From the NCBI GenBank assembly GCA_964384945.1, contig CAYLMK010000002.1, positions 186,001 to 250,000 of the forward strand: a DNA stretch of 64,000 nt, read 5' to 3'. The translations under genes were made by a program, and so were the position numbers. Positions 34,317-43,648 of this stretch are shown one piece after another. Source of the stretch: S015-6 sp964384945. GTDB taxonomy: Bacteria > Desulfobacterota > DSWW01. The stretch's first letter is position 1. Each line of letters begins with the position of its first letter. The notes beneath the pieces are model-generated. The model saw only the letters and a program-made list of their open reading frames with translations. It did not search any database and had not been told where the DNA came from.

Positions 34317-35860
34317 CGACCACCCACAAATCCATTCGGATATTCGATACGACCCTGCGGGACGGCGAGCAGTCCCCCGGCGCCAGCATGAACCCGAACG
34401 AAAAACTGGAGATCGCCCGGCAGTTGGAAAGACTCGGGGTCGACGCGATCGAGGCGGGCTTCCCGATGTCTTCGCAGGGTGACTTCGACAGCGTGAAACT
34501 GATTGCGGAGAATATCAAGGGCAGCCAGATCGTGGGCCTGGCCCGCACGCAGCCGGCAGACATCGAAAGGGCCTGGGAGGCGATCCGCTCTTCCGAGGCT
34601 CCGGTGATCCACGTGTTCATCGCGACCAGCCCCATCCATATGGAGCACAAGCTCCGCCTCAAGCCGGAGCAGGTCCTCGAAGAGGCCGTCTTCGCCGTCA
34701 AGGCGGCGAAGCGATTCGTCCCCTTCGTGGAGTTCTCGGCGGAGGACGCCACCCGGAGCGACCCGGACTTCCTCTGCCGGGTCTTCCAGGCCGTGCTGGA
34801 CGCCGGAGCCGATTGCATCAACATCCCCGACACGGTGGGCTACACGGTCCCGGGAGAATACGGCCGGCTGATCGATACGATCCGCGGCAAGGTGCCCGAC
34901 ATCGATCGGGCCATCCTGAGCGTGCACTGCCACAACGATCTCGGCCTGGCTGTCGCCAACACGCTGGCGGCGATCGAACACGGCGCCACCCAGGTGGAAT
35001 GCACGGTCAACGGAATCGGCGAGAGGGCCGGCAACTGCTCGATGGAAGAGGTCGTGATGGCCCTGCGCACCCGCAAGGACCGGTTCCCTTACCAGACCCG
35101 GATCAACACGGAGCAGATCTATCCGACCAGCCGCATGGTCACACGAATCACCGGGATCCGGGTACAGCCCAACAAGGCCGTGGTCGGAGCGAACGCGTTC
35201 GCTCACGAGGCGGGGATCCACCAGGACGGAATGCTCAAGGAGAAGACCACTTACGAGATCATGACCCCCCAGTCCATCGGCATCCCGAAAAGCGAGCTTG
35301 TCCTGGGAAAACACTCCGGAAGGCATGCCTTCCGGGAGAAGCTCAAGGAGCTCGGCTATGACCTCTCCGACGAGCAGATCCAGCGGGCCTTCGGCTGTTT
35401 CAAGCAGGTGGCGGACCGGAAGAAGGAGGTGTTCGACGAGGACATCGAGGCCATTCTCGCGGAGGAGATCCTTCGTTTGCCGGACAGGTACTCCCTGGAT
35501 TTTCTGAGTGTTACCAGCGGCACGCACCTGATTCCCACGGCCACCGTCCAGTTGACCAAGGACGGCAAGGCGCTCAAGAAGGCGGAATTCGGCGACGGAC
35601 CGGTGGACGCGGCCTTTCGAGCGATTCGAGCGAGCTCGGGAAGCCAGAGCAAGCTCCTCCGATTCGAGGTCAGCGCCATCACCGCCGGCAGCGACGCACA
35701 GGGCGAGGTCTCCGTCCGGCTGCAGGACGGGGAGTACACGGCGTTGGGCCAGGGCGCTTCCACCGACATCCTCGTGGCGAGCGCCAAGGCGTATGTGAAT
35801 GCCCTGAACAAACTCGAATACTTGAAGAAGATGAAGAAGATCCTCCGAGGGGGCCCGTGA
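34313..35860 (+). CDS. leuA: 2-Isopropylmalate synthase
   Basis: 515 residues, full length. It condenses acetyl-CoA with 2-ketoisovalerate at the start of leucine synthesis. The active site FDTTLRDGEQSPGASM (about 11-26), metal-binding SVHCHNDLGLA and NGIGERAGN are present, and a C-terminal LeuA regulatory domain (about 390-510) should give leucine feedback inhibition. ATG 34313 (GGAG 9 nt upstream) overlaps the pssA stop as ATGA. The longer upstream frame is a shadow of pssA. Confidence 0.96.
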   Translation: MTTTHKSIRIFDTTLRDGEQSPGASMNPNEKLEIARQLERLGVDAIEAGFPMSSQGDFDSVKLIAENIKGSQIVGLARTQPADIERAWEAIRSSEAPVIHVFIATSPIHMEHKLRLKPEQVLEEAVFAVKAAKRFVPFVEFSAEDATRSDPDFLCRVFQAVLDAGADCINIPDTVGYTVPGEYGRLIDTIRGKVPDIDRAILSVHCHNDLGLAVANTLAAIEHGATQVECTVNGIGERAGNCSMEEVVMALRTRKDRFPYQTRINTEQIYPTSRMVTRITGIRVQPNKAVVGANAFAHEAGIHQDGMLKEKTTYEIMTPQSIGIPKSELVLGKHSGRHAFREKLKELGYDLSDEQIQRAFGCFKQVADRKKEVFDEDIEAILAEEILRLPDRYSLDFLSVTSGTHLIPTATVQLTKDGKALKKAEFGDGPVDAAFRAIRASSGSQSKLLRFEVSAITAGSDAQGEVSVRLQDGEYTALGQGASTDILVASAKAYVNALNKLEYLKKMKKILRGGP

Positions 35861-35919
35861 CAGCCCCTCCGCCGGGCCGATGCGTCATGCAAGACGGTCT
35901 CCTCGAAACAGGGTGAGCG

Positions 35920-38394
35920 ATGGCGGCCTCAAGAAGATGGAGAACGAGGGCGGGCAGCCTTGTCAGGAGGCCCAGGCCCCCCTCGGCGGGAAGGCTCCCC
36001 CGGTGGGTGCGTGAGGGGTTGGGCACTGCCTTGCTCGGGGCCGCAGCGTTTCTGTTGATTGCCCTTTACTCGTATTCGCCGGATACGGATCCCGGCTTCT
36101 TTCAGAGCATCTCTCCGGCGCCCCAGAAGGTGAAGAACCTGGGCGGGCCGGTGGGGGCTTACAGTGCGAGCCTGCTCAAGGAGACGCTCGGCGTCGGCTC
36201 CTATCTCGTGGCCGCCCTCATTGCCTGGATGGCCGTGCCCGTGATCCGAGGGCGGAGCCTCCGGATGGCCCCCTGGAAGATCCCGGTGGGCCTTCTCGCA
36301 CTCCTGGGCTTTTCCACCCTCTTCTCCCTTGCCATGCCGGGCCGGCCGAGCGCGATGCGGGGAGGGATCGTGGGACAGCAGGCTGCCGAGTGGCTGCTGG
36401 ACGCCCTCCATCCGGTCGGTTCTTACCTGCTCCTGCTTGTCCTGCTGATCGTGTCCGTGGCCGCCTTGGGCGAAATCGCATTCCTGGCCGGCCTCAGGGC
36501 CGTGGGGACCCTGCTCGTCCGGGCAGCCGGATGGATCTCGGTGCAATGCGCCGCCGCGGCCGGAAACCTTCTGCAGCGATCGCGCCGGCTGTTCCGCACG
36601 GCCGCGGACGGCTCGACCGCGCTTGCCAGGGCCCTGCGCGCACGGCTCGCCGCATGGACGAGCCGGACGAAGGAGCCGACGCCGAGCCAGGGCCCGCAGG
36701 CCCGACCGCTGAAAAAGACAGCGCCCACGATCGTGAACCACACGTTCAAGCCGGAACCCAAGCCGCCGCAGGAGGAACCCGAACCCGTGACGTCCCCGAA
36801 GATCGTCGACCCGGGAAAGGGGGTCCATCCGCTCGCCACCGACAGCTCGGCCCTCGTGGGGGAGCCAGAGCCGAGAAGACCGGTGCAGACCACCCTTCCC
36901 TTCCCCGCGCCTTTGCCCGAGGGCTACCGACTCCCGCCCCTGGACCTCCTTGATGATCCGGACCCGGCCGAATCCGTCGTGGACGAAGAGGCTTTGAAAG
37001 AGAGCGCAGCCATCCTCGAGAACAAGCTCAAGGACTTCGGCGTGGAAGGCAGGGTTTCCGAGATCCACCCGGGCCCCATCATCACCCTGTTCGAATACGA
37101 GCCCGCATCGGGGGTGAAGGTCAACCGCATCGTCAACTTGGCGGATGATCTCGCCCTGGCCATGAAGGCCCTCAGCGTTCGGATCGTCGCGCCGATTCCC
37201 GGCAAGTCCGTCGTGGGCATCGAGGTCCCGAACCGAAAGCGGCAGATGGTGACGCTGAAGGAGATTCTCGCGGACGAGGCCTTTCAGGCCTGTCGGTGGA
37301 AGATCCCCCTGGCCCTGGGCAAGGACATCGCCGGCAAGCCCGTGACCACGGATCTGGCCCGTATGCCGCACCTGCTGATTGCAGGGGCCACCGGAACGGG
37401 CAAGAGCGTCAACCTCCATTCCCTCATCTTGAGCATTCTCTTCCGATTCTCCCCCCACGAGGTCAAGTTCCTGATGATCGATCCGAAGATGCTGGAACTG
37501 ACCAGCTACCACGGCATCCCCCACCTCCTGCACCCGGTCATCACGGACTCGAGGCGTGCCTCGGACGTCCTGGACTGGGCCGTGGAGCGGATGGAACAGC
37601 GCTATCAGCTGCTCTCGGAAAAGGGCGTTCGCAACATCGAGGGTTACAACGAGAAGCTGGAAAGAGAGTCGGCGAGCCAGGGAAGCTCGGATCCGTTCCC
37701 CGCCGACCAGGAAGGCGACGAAGCGGACGAAGGCATGGCGCCGGAGCGGGGAAAGCTCCCCTACATCATCCTCGTGATCGACGAGATGGCGGACCTGATG
37801 ATCATCGCGGGAAGACAGATCGAAGAGGCGATCACCCGCCTGGCCCAGATGGCACGGGCCGCCGGAATTCATCTGCTGCTTGCGACCCAGCGGCCCTCGG
37901 TGGACGTTCTGACCGGAATCATCAAGGCCAACCTGCCGGCTCGAATCTCCTTCCAGGTCAGCTCGCGAATCGACTCCAGGACCATCCTCGACACGATCGG
38001 CGCGGAAAAGCTCCTCGGCCGGGGGGACATGCTCTTCCTGCCGCCGGGTACATCGAAGGTGGCGCGCATCCACGGGCCTTTCGTCAGCGAGCCGGAGATC
38101 GAGCGCGTCGTCCAGTACATCAAGCAATACGGCCGGCCCCGCTACGAAAAGATCCCCTTCAAATCGAAAAAGACCAAAGAGGAAGAAGAGACCTTCGAAC
38201 ACGACGAGAAGTACGATGAGGCCGTTCAGTTGGTCGCCGAGACGCGCCAGGCCTCCATTTCCATGATACAGCGCAAACTCCGGGTCGGATACAACCGGGC
38301 GGCCCGGATGATCGAGCGGATGGAACAGGAAGGGGTCGTGGGGCCCCAGGAAGGGGTCAAGCCCCGCGAGGTCCTGATCAGCCACCTCGAGTAG
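35920..38394 (+). CDS. ftsK: DNA translocase FtsK
   Basis: 824 residues. Four N-terminal membrane helices (about 30-190) anchor it at the division septum. A Pro/Lys-rich linker follows (about 235-330). The motor domain has Walker A GATGTGKS and the conserved DPKMLELTSYHGIPHLLHPVITD, and a C-terminal winged-helix gamma domain (about 760-820) recognises polar DNA motifs. It moves chromosome ends and dimer-resolution sites to the septum. ATG 35920 has only a weak GGGTGAG site. It precedes lolA by 24 nt, as in many Proteobacteria. Confidence 0.95.
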   Translation: MAASRRWRTRAGSLVRRPRPPSAGRLPRWVREGLGTALLGAAAFLLIALYSYSPDTDPGFFQSISPAPQKVKNLGGPVGAYSASLLKETLGVGSYLVAALIAWMAVPVIRGRSLRMAPWKIPVGLLALLGFSTLFSLAMPGRPSAMRGGIVGQQAAEWLLDALHPVGSYLLLLVLLIVSVAALGEIAFLAGLRAVGTLLVRAAGWISVQCAAAAGNLLQRSRRLFRTAADGSTALARALRARLAAWTSRTKEPTPSQGPQARPLKKTAPTIVNHTFKPEPKPPQEEPEPVTSPKIVDPGKGVHPLATDSSALVGEPEPRRPVQTTLPFPAPLPEGYRLPPLDLLDDPDPAESVVDEEALKESAAILENKLKDFGVEGRVSEIHPGPIITLFEYEPASGVKVNRIVNLADDLALAMKALSVRIVAPIPGKSVVGIEVPNRKRQMVTLKEILADEAFQACRWKIPLALGKDIAGKPVTTDLARMPHLLIAGATGTGKSVNLHSLILSILFRFSPHEVKFLMIDPKMLELTSYHGIPHLLHPVITDSRRASDVLDWAVERMEQRYQLLSEKGVRNIEGYNEKLERESASQGSSDPFPADQEGDEADEGMAPERGKLPYIILVIDEMADLMIIAGRQIEEAITRLAQMARAAGIHLLLATQRPSVDVLTGIIKANLPARISFQVSSRIDSRTILDTIGAEKLLGRGDMLFLPPGTSKVARIHGPFVSEPEIERVVQYIKQYGRPRYEKIPFKSKKTKEEEETFEHDEKYDEAVQLVAETRQASISMIQRKLRVGYNRAARMIERMEQEGVVGPQEGVKPREVLISHLE

Positions 38395-38418
38395 GCAAGC
38401 GCTCCGGAACGAAAGGAA

Positions 38419-39165
38419 GTGACGGCTCGCCGCATGAAGCCCTTGAAACCATTTCTTCTCTGCATGATGATCGTCTTCCGGGCGGTCGTCCCGGCGGCCG
38501 GAGGGCCGCAAGGGGATCCGGCGGCATCGCAGGATCTTCCGTCCCCCAAGGCCGAAGAGACCGGCCGGCAGCCTTCCCCCCTCGACCCGATCCTCTTGCG
38601 GATGGACGAGGCCTACCGGCACATTCGGAGCTACCGGGCGGAATTCGAGCAGGAATCGGAGACGCAGGCCTTTGAGAGCAATCGAAAGGCCTCGGGCAGG
38701 ATCTATTTCCTGAAGCCCGGAAAGATGCGCTGGAGCTACCTCGAGCCGGAGCCGAAAGAGGTGTACATGTCGGCCGAAAAGATGACCGTTTACCTGCCGG
38801 GCCGCAATCAGGTCATCGAGCAGACGTGGAACGAGGCCATGCCGGGCGTGGCGCCTGCCCGGCTTTTCATGGGGATCGATGAACTCCTGACCTCTTTTTC
38901 CGTCTCTCTGCATAGCGGGGACGAAACGAAGGTGAGCGGCGCATACTGTCTGCGCCTGACGCCGAAGGATAGGAAGTCGATCTCCGTCGAAGAGATCCTG
39001 CTCTGGGTTGGCGAAGCCGATTTCCTGCCGCTGCAAAGCGAATCCCGCGATATCCTCGGCAACCGGACACGCCTGCGCTTCCGCAACGGGGAAGTCAACA
39101 TCCCCCTGGAAGAGGATCTGTTCCGGTTCGAGGCGCCGCCCGAGGCCGAGGTCTTGCATTACTAG
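38419..39165 (+). CDS. lolA: Outer-membrane lipoprotein carrier protein LolA
   Basis: 248 residues counted from GTG 38419 (AAAGGAA just upstream); ATG 38434 is an alternative start. A signal peptide (about 6-27) precedes the mature protein, so it acts in the periplasm, carrying lipoproteins from LolCDE to the outer membrane. The YRAEFEQESETQAFESNRKASGRIYFLKPGKMRWSYLEPEPKE region is the typical LolA core. It follows ftsK as in many bacteria. No LolB is evident here. Confidence 0.88.
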   Translation: MTARRMKPLKPFLLCMMIVFRAVVPAAGGPQGDPAASQDLPSPKAEETGRQPSPLDPILLRMDEAYRHIRSYRAEFEQESETQAFESNRKASGRIYFLKPGKMRWSYLEPEPKEVYMSAEKMTVYLPGRNQVIEQTWNEAMPGVAPARLFMGIDELLTSFSVSLHSGDETKVSGAYCLRLTPKDRKSISVEEILLWVGEADFLPLQSESRDILGNRTRLRFRNGEVNIPLEEDLFRFEAPPEAEVLHY

Positions 39166-39202
39166 CAGAAATCTCCGGGCCGTCTCCGAAACGAAGAAAT
39201 CT

Positions 39203-40588
39203 ATGAAGCCTATAGCCGATCTGGACGCAAACACCGTTTGCCTCATCTCCCTGGGCTGTCCGAAAAACCAGGTGGATTCGGAAATCCTTTCCGCCGGACT
39301 GCTCGAAGCAGGCTTCTCCTTTGTGTCCGACCCTGCCCGGGCGGACATGATCATCGTGAACACGTGCAGCTTCATCCAGGAGGCGGTCCGCGAAAGCCTT
39401 GCGATCCTGGAAGAACTGGCCGTCTACAGGCGCAGAGGGCCGTGCCGATGCCTTGTGGCGGCCGGTTGCCTCGTCGAGCGATACGGAAGAGGGTTGCGTC
39501 CCATGCTCAGGGACGTGGACCTCTTCCTGGGAACGGAGACCGTCGAAGAAGCCGGGAAGATTCTCGCCCGGCACATCCGCCGGCCCGGCAGACGGGCCTT
39601 CTTCCGGTCTCCTTCGCCCGCCGGGCCGAGCCTTGCCATGCCGCTCCAGGAGAAACGCCAGGCCCTGGCCCCCTGGGCCTACCTGAAGGTCGCCGAAGGA
39701 TGCTCGAATGCCTGCGCATACTGCACGCTTCCCGGAATCCGAGGCCCCCTCAGGAGCCGTCCGTCCGAGGCGATCCTCCGGGAAGCGGCGCACCTGGCCC
39801 GGCAGGGGGTTCAGGAGGTCAACCTGGTCGCGCAGGACGTGACCGCCTATGGAAAGGACCTCGGAGGCAAGCGGCCGGAGTCGCTCTCCCGGCTTCTCGG
39901 CCGGCTCGAGGGGGTCGAAGGCCTGCGATGGATCCGGCTCCTCTATTGCCACCCGGCACACCTGGATGAGGGTACCATCGCGAGGGTCGGAGACAGCCAG
40001 AGGATTTGCCCGTACCTGGATCTCCCCATCCAGCACGTCTCCCGACATATCCTGGAGGCCATGCGGCGGCCTTACGATGAAAAGAGGCTGAGGCGGCTGA
40101 TCGAGAGGATACGCCGCGCGCGCCCGGAGGTCGCACTTCGAACGACCGTCATGGTGGGTTTTCCTGGCGAAACGGAAGGGGATCTGGAACAGCTCCTCGC
40201 GTTTCTAAGAGAGGTCCGTTTTCATCATCTCGGCGTGTTCTGCTACAGCCCCGAGCAAGGAACCGCGGCCTTCTGCAGGCAAGACTCGGTGTCCGACCGG
40301 GAGAAGCAGGACCGCCGGGATGCGGTCATGACCCTGCAGGCGGAGATTTCGGAGACGGTTCTGCGAGGCTATGTGGGCACCTGCCAGGAAATCCTGATCG
40401 AGGGGCCCCACGAGGAGGCCCCCGGAAGATGGAAGGCGAGGACCCGCCAGCAGGCACCCGAGGTAGACGGGTGCGTGATCCTCGGGGGTCCCCCCCGCTT
40501 GGACCCGGGTCTGGCCATGGCCCGAATCGTAGGCGCCGGCACCTACGACCTTGAGGCCGAGATTCTTCCCGGGGGCTCTCCGGCGTAA
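39203..40588 (+). CDS. rimO: Ribosomal protein S12 methylthiotransferase RimO
   Basis: 461 residues. RimO adds a methylthio group to an aspartate of ribosomal protein S12. The N-terminal domain binds a second iron-sulfur cluster (Cys19, Cys55, Cys89). The radical-SAM motif is Cys167-x3-Cys171-x2-Cys174 (CSNACAYC), and a TRAM domain ends the protein (about 390-455). I prefer RimO to MiaB because of LISLGCPKNQVDSE and EGCSNACAYCTLPGIRGPLRSR. ATG 39203 lies 37 nt after lolA with a weak ribosome site. Confidence 0.92.
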   Translation: MKPIADLDANTVCLISLGCPKNQVDSEILSAGLLEAGFSFVSDPARADMIIVNTCSFIQEAVRESLAILEELAVYRRRGPCRCLVAAGCLVERYGRGLRPMLRDVDLFLGTETVEEAGKILARHIRRPGRRAFFRSPSPAGPSLAMPLQEKRQALAPWAYLKVAEGCSNACAYCTLPGIRGPLRSRPSEAILREAAHLARQGVQEVNLVAQDVTAYGKDLGGKRPESLSRLLGRLEGVEGLRWIRLLYCHPAHLDEGTIARVGDSQRICPYLDLPIQHVSRHILEAMRRPYDEKRLRRLIERIRRARPEVALRTTVMVGFPGETEGDLEQLLAFLREVRFHHLGVFCYSPEQGTAAFCRQDSVSDREKQDRRDAVMTLQAEISETVLRGYVGTCQEILIEGPHEEAPGRWKARTRQQAPEVDGCVILGGPPRLDPGLAMARIVGAGTYDLEAEILPGGSPA

Positions 40589-40620
40589 AGGCCCCCCGAA
40601 AAACTGCCGATCAGACAAAC

Positions 40621-40662
40621 GTCTCTTTCCGGCCCGGGTTTCGCCGGGAAGGCCGAAGAGAC
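40621..40662 (+). terminator. Hairpin after rimO
   Basis: Arms GTCTCTT-CGGCC and GGCCG-AAGAGAC pair with a 2-nt bulge around a GC-rich loop. It lies 33 nt after the rimO stop and just before the next promoter. There is no T-run, so a terminator role is tentative. Confidence 0.35.
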
Positions 40663-40683
40663 CGGGGAACGAGAGGAGAGTAC

Positions 40684-40711
40684 TTGACAACAAGGAAAAG
40701 AACATTATATT
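40684..40711 (+). promoter_or_regulatory. Sigma-70 promoter of the DksA/TraR-type gene
   Basis: A perfect TTGACA (40684-40689), 16 nt and TATATT (40706-40711) lie in an AT-rich patch 50 nt ahead of the coding start. Confidence 0.75.
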
Positions 40712-40760
40712 ACAACGCTCCTGCCGGTAATCTCGAAACCCTAGCAAACGAGGTTCACAG

Positions 40761-41186
40761 GTGACACGCAAGGAACTCGACATATTCAAGAAACAATTGC
40801 TGAACGAAAAATCTCTTCTCCTGCAAGGGATTTCCGTCACCCTACCCGGCCCTCCGAGAACCGGGGAGCCGGAGGGGGGGGATGTGTGCGACATAGCCTC
40901 GAGCGATCGAGAAAGGGAGCTCACCCTGCGCCTCAGCGAAAGGGGCCGTGAGAAACTCAGGGAAATCGAGGATGCCCTGGAACGCATCGAGGAAGGAAGC
41001 TTCGGAACCTGCGAGCAATGCGGAGCGAAGATCCCGAAAGGCCGGCTGAAGGTCATGCCGCTGGCCACGACCTGTGTGGCGTGCAAGTCCAAGCAGGAGA
41101 CGCATCGCAAACTCTATGAGGGGGCATCGGATTTCGCCCTTGGCCGGGACCTGGGGTCCGAACTCGGCAAGGAGGAAGAGGAGTAG
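40761..41186 (+). CDS. DksA/TraR-family zinc-finger transcription factor
   Basis: 141 residues. An N-terminal coiled coil (about 3-75) has the tip sequence DVCDIASSDRE, which keeps the DxxDxA pattern that DksA inserts into the RNA polymerase secondary channel (Asp41, Asp44). A C4 zinc finger follows: Cys84, Cys87, Cys105, Cys108. It probably tunes promoter output with ppGpp, as DksA does; whether it is the main DksA or a paralogue cannot be told. The start is GTG 40761 with GAGG 7 nt upstream, under a near-consensus promoter. The 157 bp after it hold no gene. Confidence 0.88.
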   Translation: MTRKELDIFKKQLLNEKSLLLQGISVTLPGPPRTGEPEGGDVCDIASSDRERELTLRLSERGREKLREIEDALERIEEGSFGTCEQCGAKIPKGRLKVMPLATTCVACKSKQETHRKLYEGASDFALGRDLGSELGKEEEE

Positions 41187-41343
41187 GGACCGCCTCGTTG
41201 CCCGCCCCCCTGCCCTTCGCTCATCGGTGCAAGGTCTGGGGCCCACCCGCCTTTGCGGCCCTCCGGAATGGCCGATCCCGCTCGTGATTCTTGAAACGAC
41301 GAGGGTCTTGCTTTCCGATCCGCCCGGGGTTTATTCCCGCCAC

Positions 41344-42369
41344 CTATTTCTCCAACCCGGCGTCTTTGCGACACCTTTTCTGGTATTGTTCCACGGCTTG
41401 GTTGTGCTCCTTGAGCGTAGAAGAAAACCGATGGGTCCCGTCGTTCTTTGACACGAAATAGAGGTAGGCCGTGTCCGCCGGATAGAGAACCGCCCGCAGG
41501 GCGTCTCGGCCCGGATTGCAGATCGGGCCGGGGGGGAGCCCGTGGTTCAGATAGGTATTGTAGGGGCCGGGCCTTTGAAGATGTTCCCGCGTCAGGTTGC
41601 CGTCGAAACCCTCGATCCCATAGATCACGGTCGGATCGCACTGCAGGGGCATCCCGGCCCGCAATCGGTTCAGCATCACGGAGGCGATGAGCGGCATCTC
41701 TTCCCGGGAACCCGTCTCCTTCTCCACGATCGATGCCAGGGTAACCACCTCATGGAGCCTCATTCCCTGCTCGGCCTGTCTCTGCCTCCAGGAAGGCCCA
41801 TATACGGCATGGAACCGTTTTGTCATGGCCTTTAGGATCTCCCCGGCAGAGAGACCCAAGGGGAAACGATACGTGTCCGGAAACAAGTACCCCTCGAGGG
41901 ATGCAGCCTCGAGCCCCAAGGCCTGAATCATGCCGGCCTCCCGACTCGCGGCCAGGACTTCCGCTCCGGAGGCCAGCCCCTTTTCTTCGAGTAGGCCGGC
42001 GATCTGTCCCACCGTCAGCCCTTCCGGCACGGTGACCTTGTGCAGAACCACCTCGCCACTGCAGAGCCTCTTCAGAACCTCACGGGGGCTCATGGAGGAG
42101 TGCAGGGCGTACTCGCCGGCTCGAATGCCCCGGTCCCTTCCGAGCAGGCGAACCACCCGCGAGAATACGACAGGAAACCGGACCACACCCTCGTCCCGCA
42201 AGAGCCTTGATGTCTCTTCGAGGGTCGCACCCTCCGGAATCAGGACCCGGGAACCCCGCGCGCGGTCGTCGTGCGGGAAGTGGTAGTAGGCGTAGACGCC
42301 GATGCACAGGAACGCCACGAGCAGCGCCAGGAACGCCACGATGTTGCCGAGAAGCCTCAAGGCCTTCAT
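41344..42369 (-). CDS. mltG: Endolytic murein transglycosylase MltG
   Basis: 341 residues. One N-terminal membrane helix (about 8-29) anchors a periplasmic body that cuts nascent glycan strands. A LysM-like domain precedes the catalytic YceG domain, whose glutamate lies in LASIVEKETGS (about 211-221). The NRLRAGMPLQCDPTVIYG and YNTYLNHGLPPGPICNPG motifs are complete. The ATG at 42369 overlaps the ruvX stop (ATGA), so the two form a minus-strand operon. Confidence 0.95.
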   Translation of the reverse strand: MKALRLLGNIVAFLALLVAFLCIGVYAYYHFPHDDRARGSRVLIPEGATLEETSRLLRDEGVVRFPVVFSRVVRLLGRDRGIRAGEYALHSSMSPREVLKRLCSGEVVLHKVTVPEGLTVGQIAGLLEEKGLASGAEVLAASREAGMIQALGLEAASLEGYLFPDTYRFPLGLSAGEILKAMTKRFHAVYGPSWRQRQAEQGMRLHEVVTLASIVEKETGSREEMPLIASVMLNRLRAGMPLQCDPTVIYGIEGFDGNLTREHLQRPGPYNTYLNHGLPPGPICNPGRDALRAVLYPADTAYLYFVSKNDGTHRFSSTLKEHNQAVEQYQKRCRKDAGLEK

Positions 42370-42869
42370 CCACCCTCGTCAGGGTCGGAAGCCGAAGAGG
42401 GCCCGGAACCGACGGTCCCCGCACGGCCCGAATCGAGATAGCCCTGCAGAATAACCGCGGCAGCGAGCTTGTCCACGTGCTTCCTCCTACCCGCACGGCT
42501 CACATCCGCCTGGATCAGGACCCGCTCGGCAGCCACGGTCGAAAGTCGTTCATCCCAATGTTCGACCGGGACGCCGAGCAGGGACGAAATCTTCTCGGCA
42601 AAGGCGATCACCCTTCGCGCCTGCCGGCCGATCGACCCATCCATGTTCTTGGGCAGGCCGACGATCACCGATGCGACTTCCCGTTGTTCCAGAATCGAAC
42701 GGATCGCCTGCAGGTCCCGGTCTTCGCCCCCCCTTTTCAAGGTCTGATACGGCTGGGCCGTCAGCCCGAGTTCGTCGCTCAGGGCAACGCCGATCGTCTT
42801 CTCTCCGACATCGAGGCCCATGATCCTGCCGGAGCGCCCTGCCGTAAGGAGGTTTCCCGATCGTTTCAT
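42366..42869 (-). CDS. ruvX: Holliday junction resolvase-like protein RuvX (YqgF)
   Basis: 167 residues from ATG at 42869. RNase H-fold family also linked to 16S rRNA 5' maturation. Its motifs are GLDVGEKTIGVALSD (first catalytic Asp), VIVGLPKNMDGS, DERLSTVAAE (catalytic Glu) and the DKLAAAVILQGYLD end. The frame is open upstream to 43133, but that part crosses the promoter and has no family similarity. An internal ATG at 42821 would cut the first beta strand. It is the first gene of the ruvX-mltG pair. Confidence 0.92.
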   Translation of the reverse strand: MKRSGNLLTAGRSGRIMGLDVGEKTIGVALSDELGLTAQPYQTLKRGGEDRDLQAIRSILEQREVASVIVGLPKNMDGSIGRQARRVIAFAEKISSLLGVPVEHWDERLSTVAAERVLIQADVSRAGRRKHVDKLAAAVILQGYLDSGRAGTVGSGPSSASDPDEGG

Positions 42870-42944
42870 CCCAACCCGTGCAAGATTCGGGGCAGCGCCC
42901 TCCGGCTCGCGGGGGGCCGCCATTGAAATGTGCTTTGAACTTAT

Positions 42945-42974
42945 ATTATAAAATTCATCGAAGCCTGGATTCAA
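42945..42974 (-). promoter_or_regulatory. Promoter of ruvX-mltG
   Basis: On the minus strand, TTGAAT (42974-42969), 18 nt, a perfect TATAAT (42950-42945), about 75 nt ahead of ruvX. The same AT-rich patch read forward has a possible -10 (TATTAT) for pgpA, so the divergent promoters may overlap. Confidence 0.6.
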
Positions 42975-43072
42975 CCCCTCTCCTCCGGAATGGAACACGG
43001 CCGGCGAGAGGGTCGGGCTGTTTGGCCCCATTCTTGCTGCCAGGTCCTCCTGCAAGGGGGTGGAGTCCGCTC

Positions 43073-43525
43073 TTGGGTACATTTTTACACTTCGTCGCGA
43101 CAGGACTGTACACGGGCTATCTCCCCGCGGCACCCGGCACCTGGGCCACCCTGATCGTGGCGGTTCCCCTCTGCATCGGATTCAAATGGCTGGGGGAACC
43201 CGTCTTCCTGTCGGCCTGGGCCGCCACCCTTGCGTTGTCCGTCGTTTCGTCCGGATTCGTGGAGAGGCAACTGCAGGAACAGGATCCTTCTTTCGTGGTG
43301 ATCGACGAGGTGGCCGGCTTCCTGACATCGATGGTTTTCGTTCCCATCTCCGTTGCCCACCTCGTGTGCGCCTGTGTTTTTTTTCGTCTCTTTGATATAG
43401 TGAAGCCCTATCCCATCCGGTGGATCGAGCAGCGAGCACCAGGCGGGTGGGGCATCACACTGGACGACGTACTGGCCGGCCTTTACGCAAACCTCTGCGT
43501 GCACCTGGTCAGCCTGCTTCTCTAG
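43073..43525 (+). CDS. pgpA: Phosphatidylglycerophosphatase A
   Basis: 150 residues. It removes phosphate from phosphatidylglycerophosphate in the inner membrane. Motifs are FVATGLYTGYLPAAPGTWATL (N-terminal), VVIDEVAGFLTSM with the acidic pair, and FRLFDIVKPYPIRWIEQ...GITLDDVLAGLYANL. I start it at TTG 43073, with GGAG 7 nt upstream and family-typical length; the frame extends to 42878, but that part overlaps the divergent promoter and the ruvX start. recA follows by 123 nt. Confidence 0.9.
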   Translation: MGTFLHFVATGLYTGYLPAAPGTWATLIVAVPLCIGFKWLGEPVFLSAWAATLALSVVSSGFVERQLQEQDPSFVVIDEVAGFLTSMVFVPISVAHLVCACVFFRLFDIVKPYPIRWIEQRAPGGWGITLDDVLAGLYANLCVHLVSLLL

Positions 43526-43648
43526 AACGACATTGCGCAGCGCCGACCCGGAGCACACCTTCTTCCGGCAGGTCCGTCCCGCTAGGGTTCCCGGTCCGCT
43601 TCCTCCAAGGGACGGGAAGCTCGATCTCACAAGCAGGAGGAGTCGCCC

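Noticed and set aside
35929..39375. Minus-strand open frame of 1148 codons opposite ftsK and lolA
   Set aside because: Antisense shadow of strongly conserved genes, no recognisable motif or ribosome site.
43526..43648. LexA box upstream of recA
   Set aside because: No palindrome or known deltaproteobacterial SOS motif could be recognised by eye.
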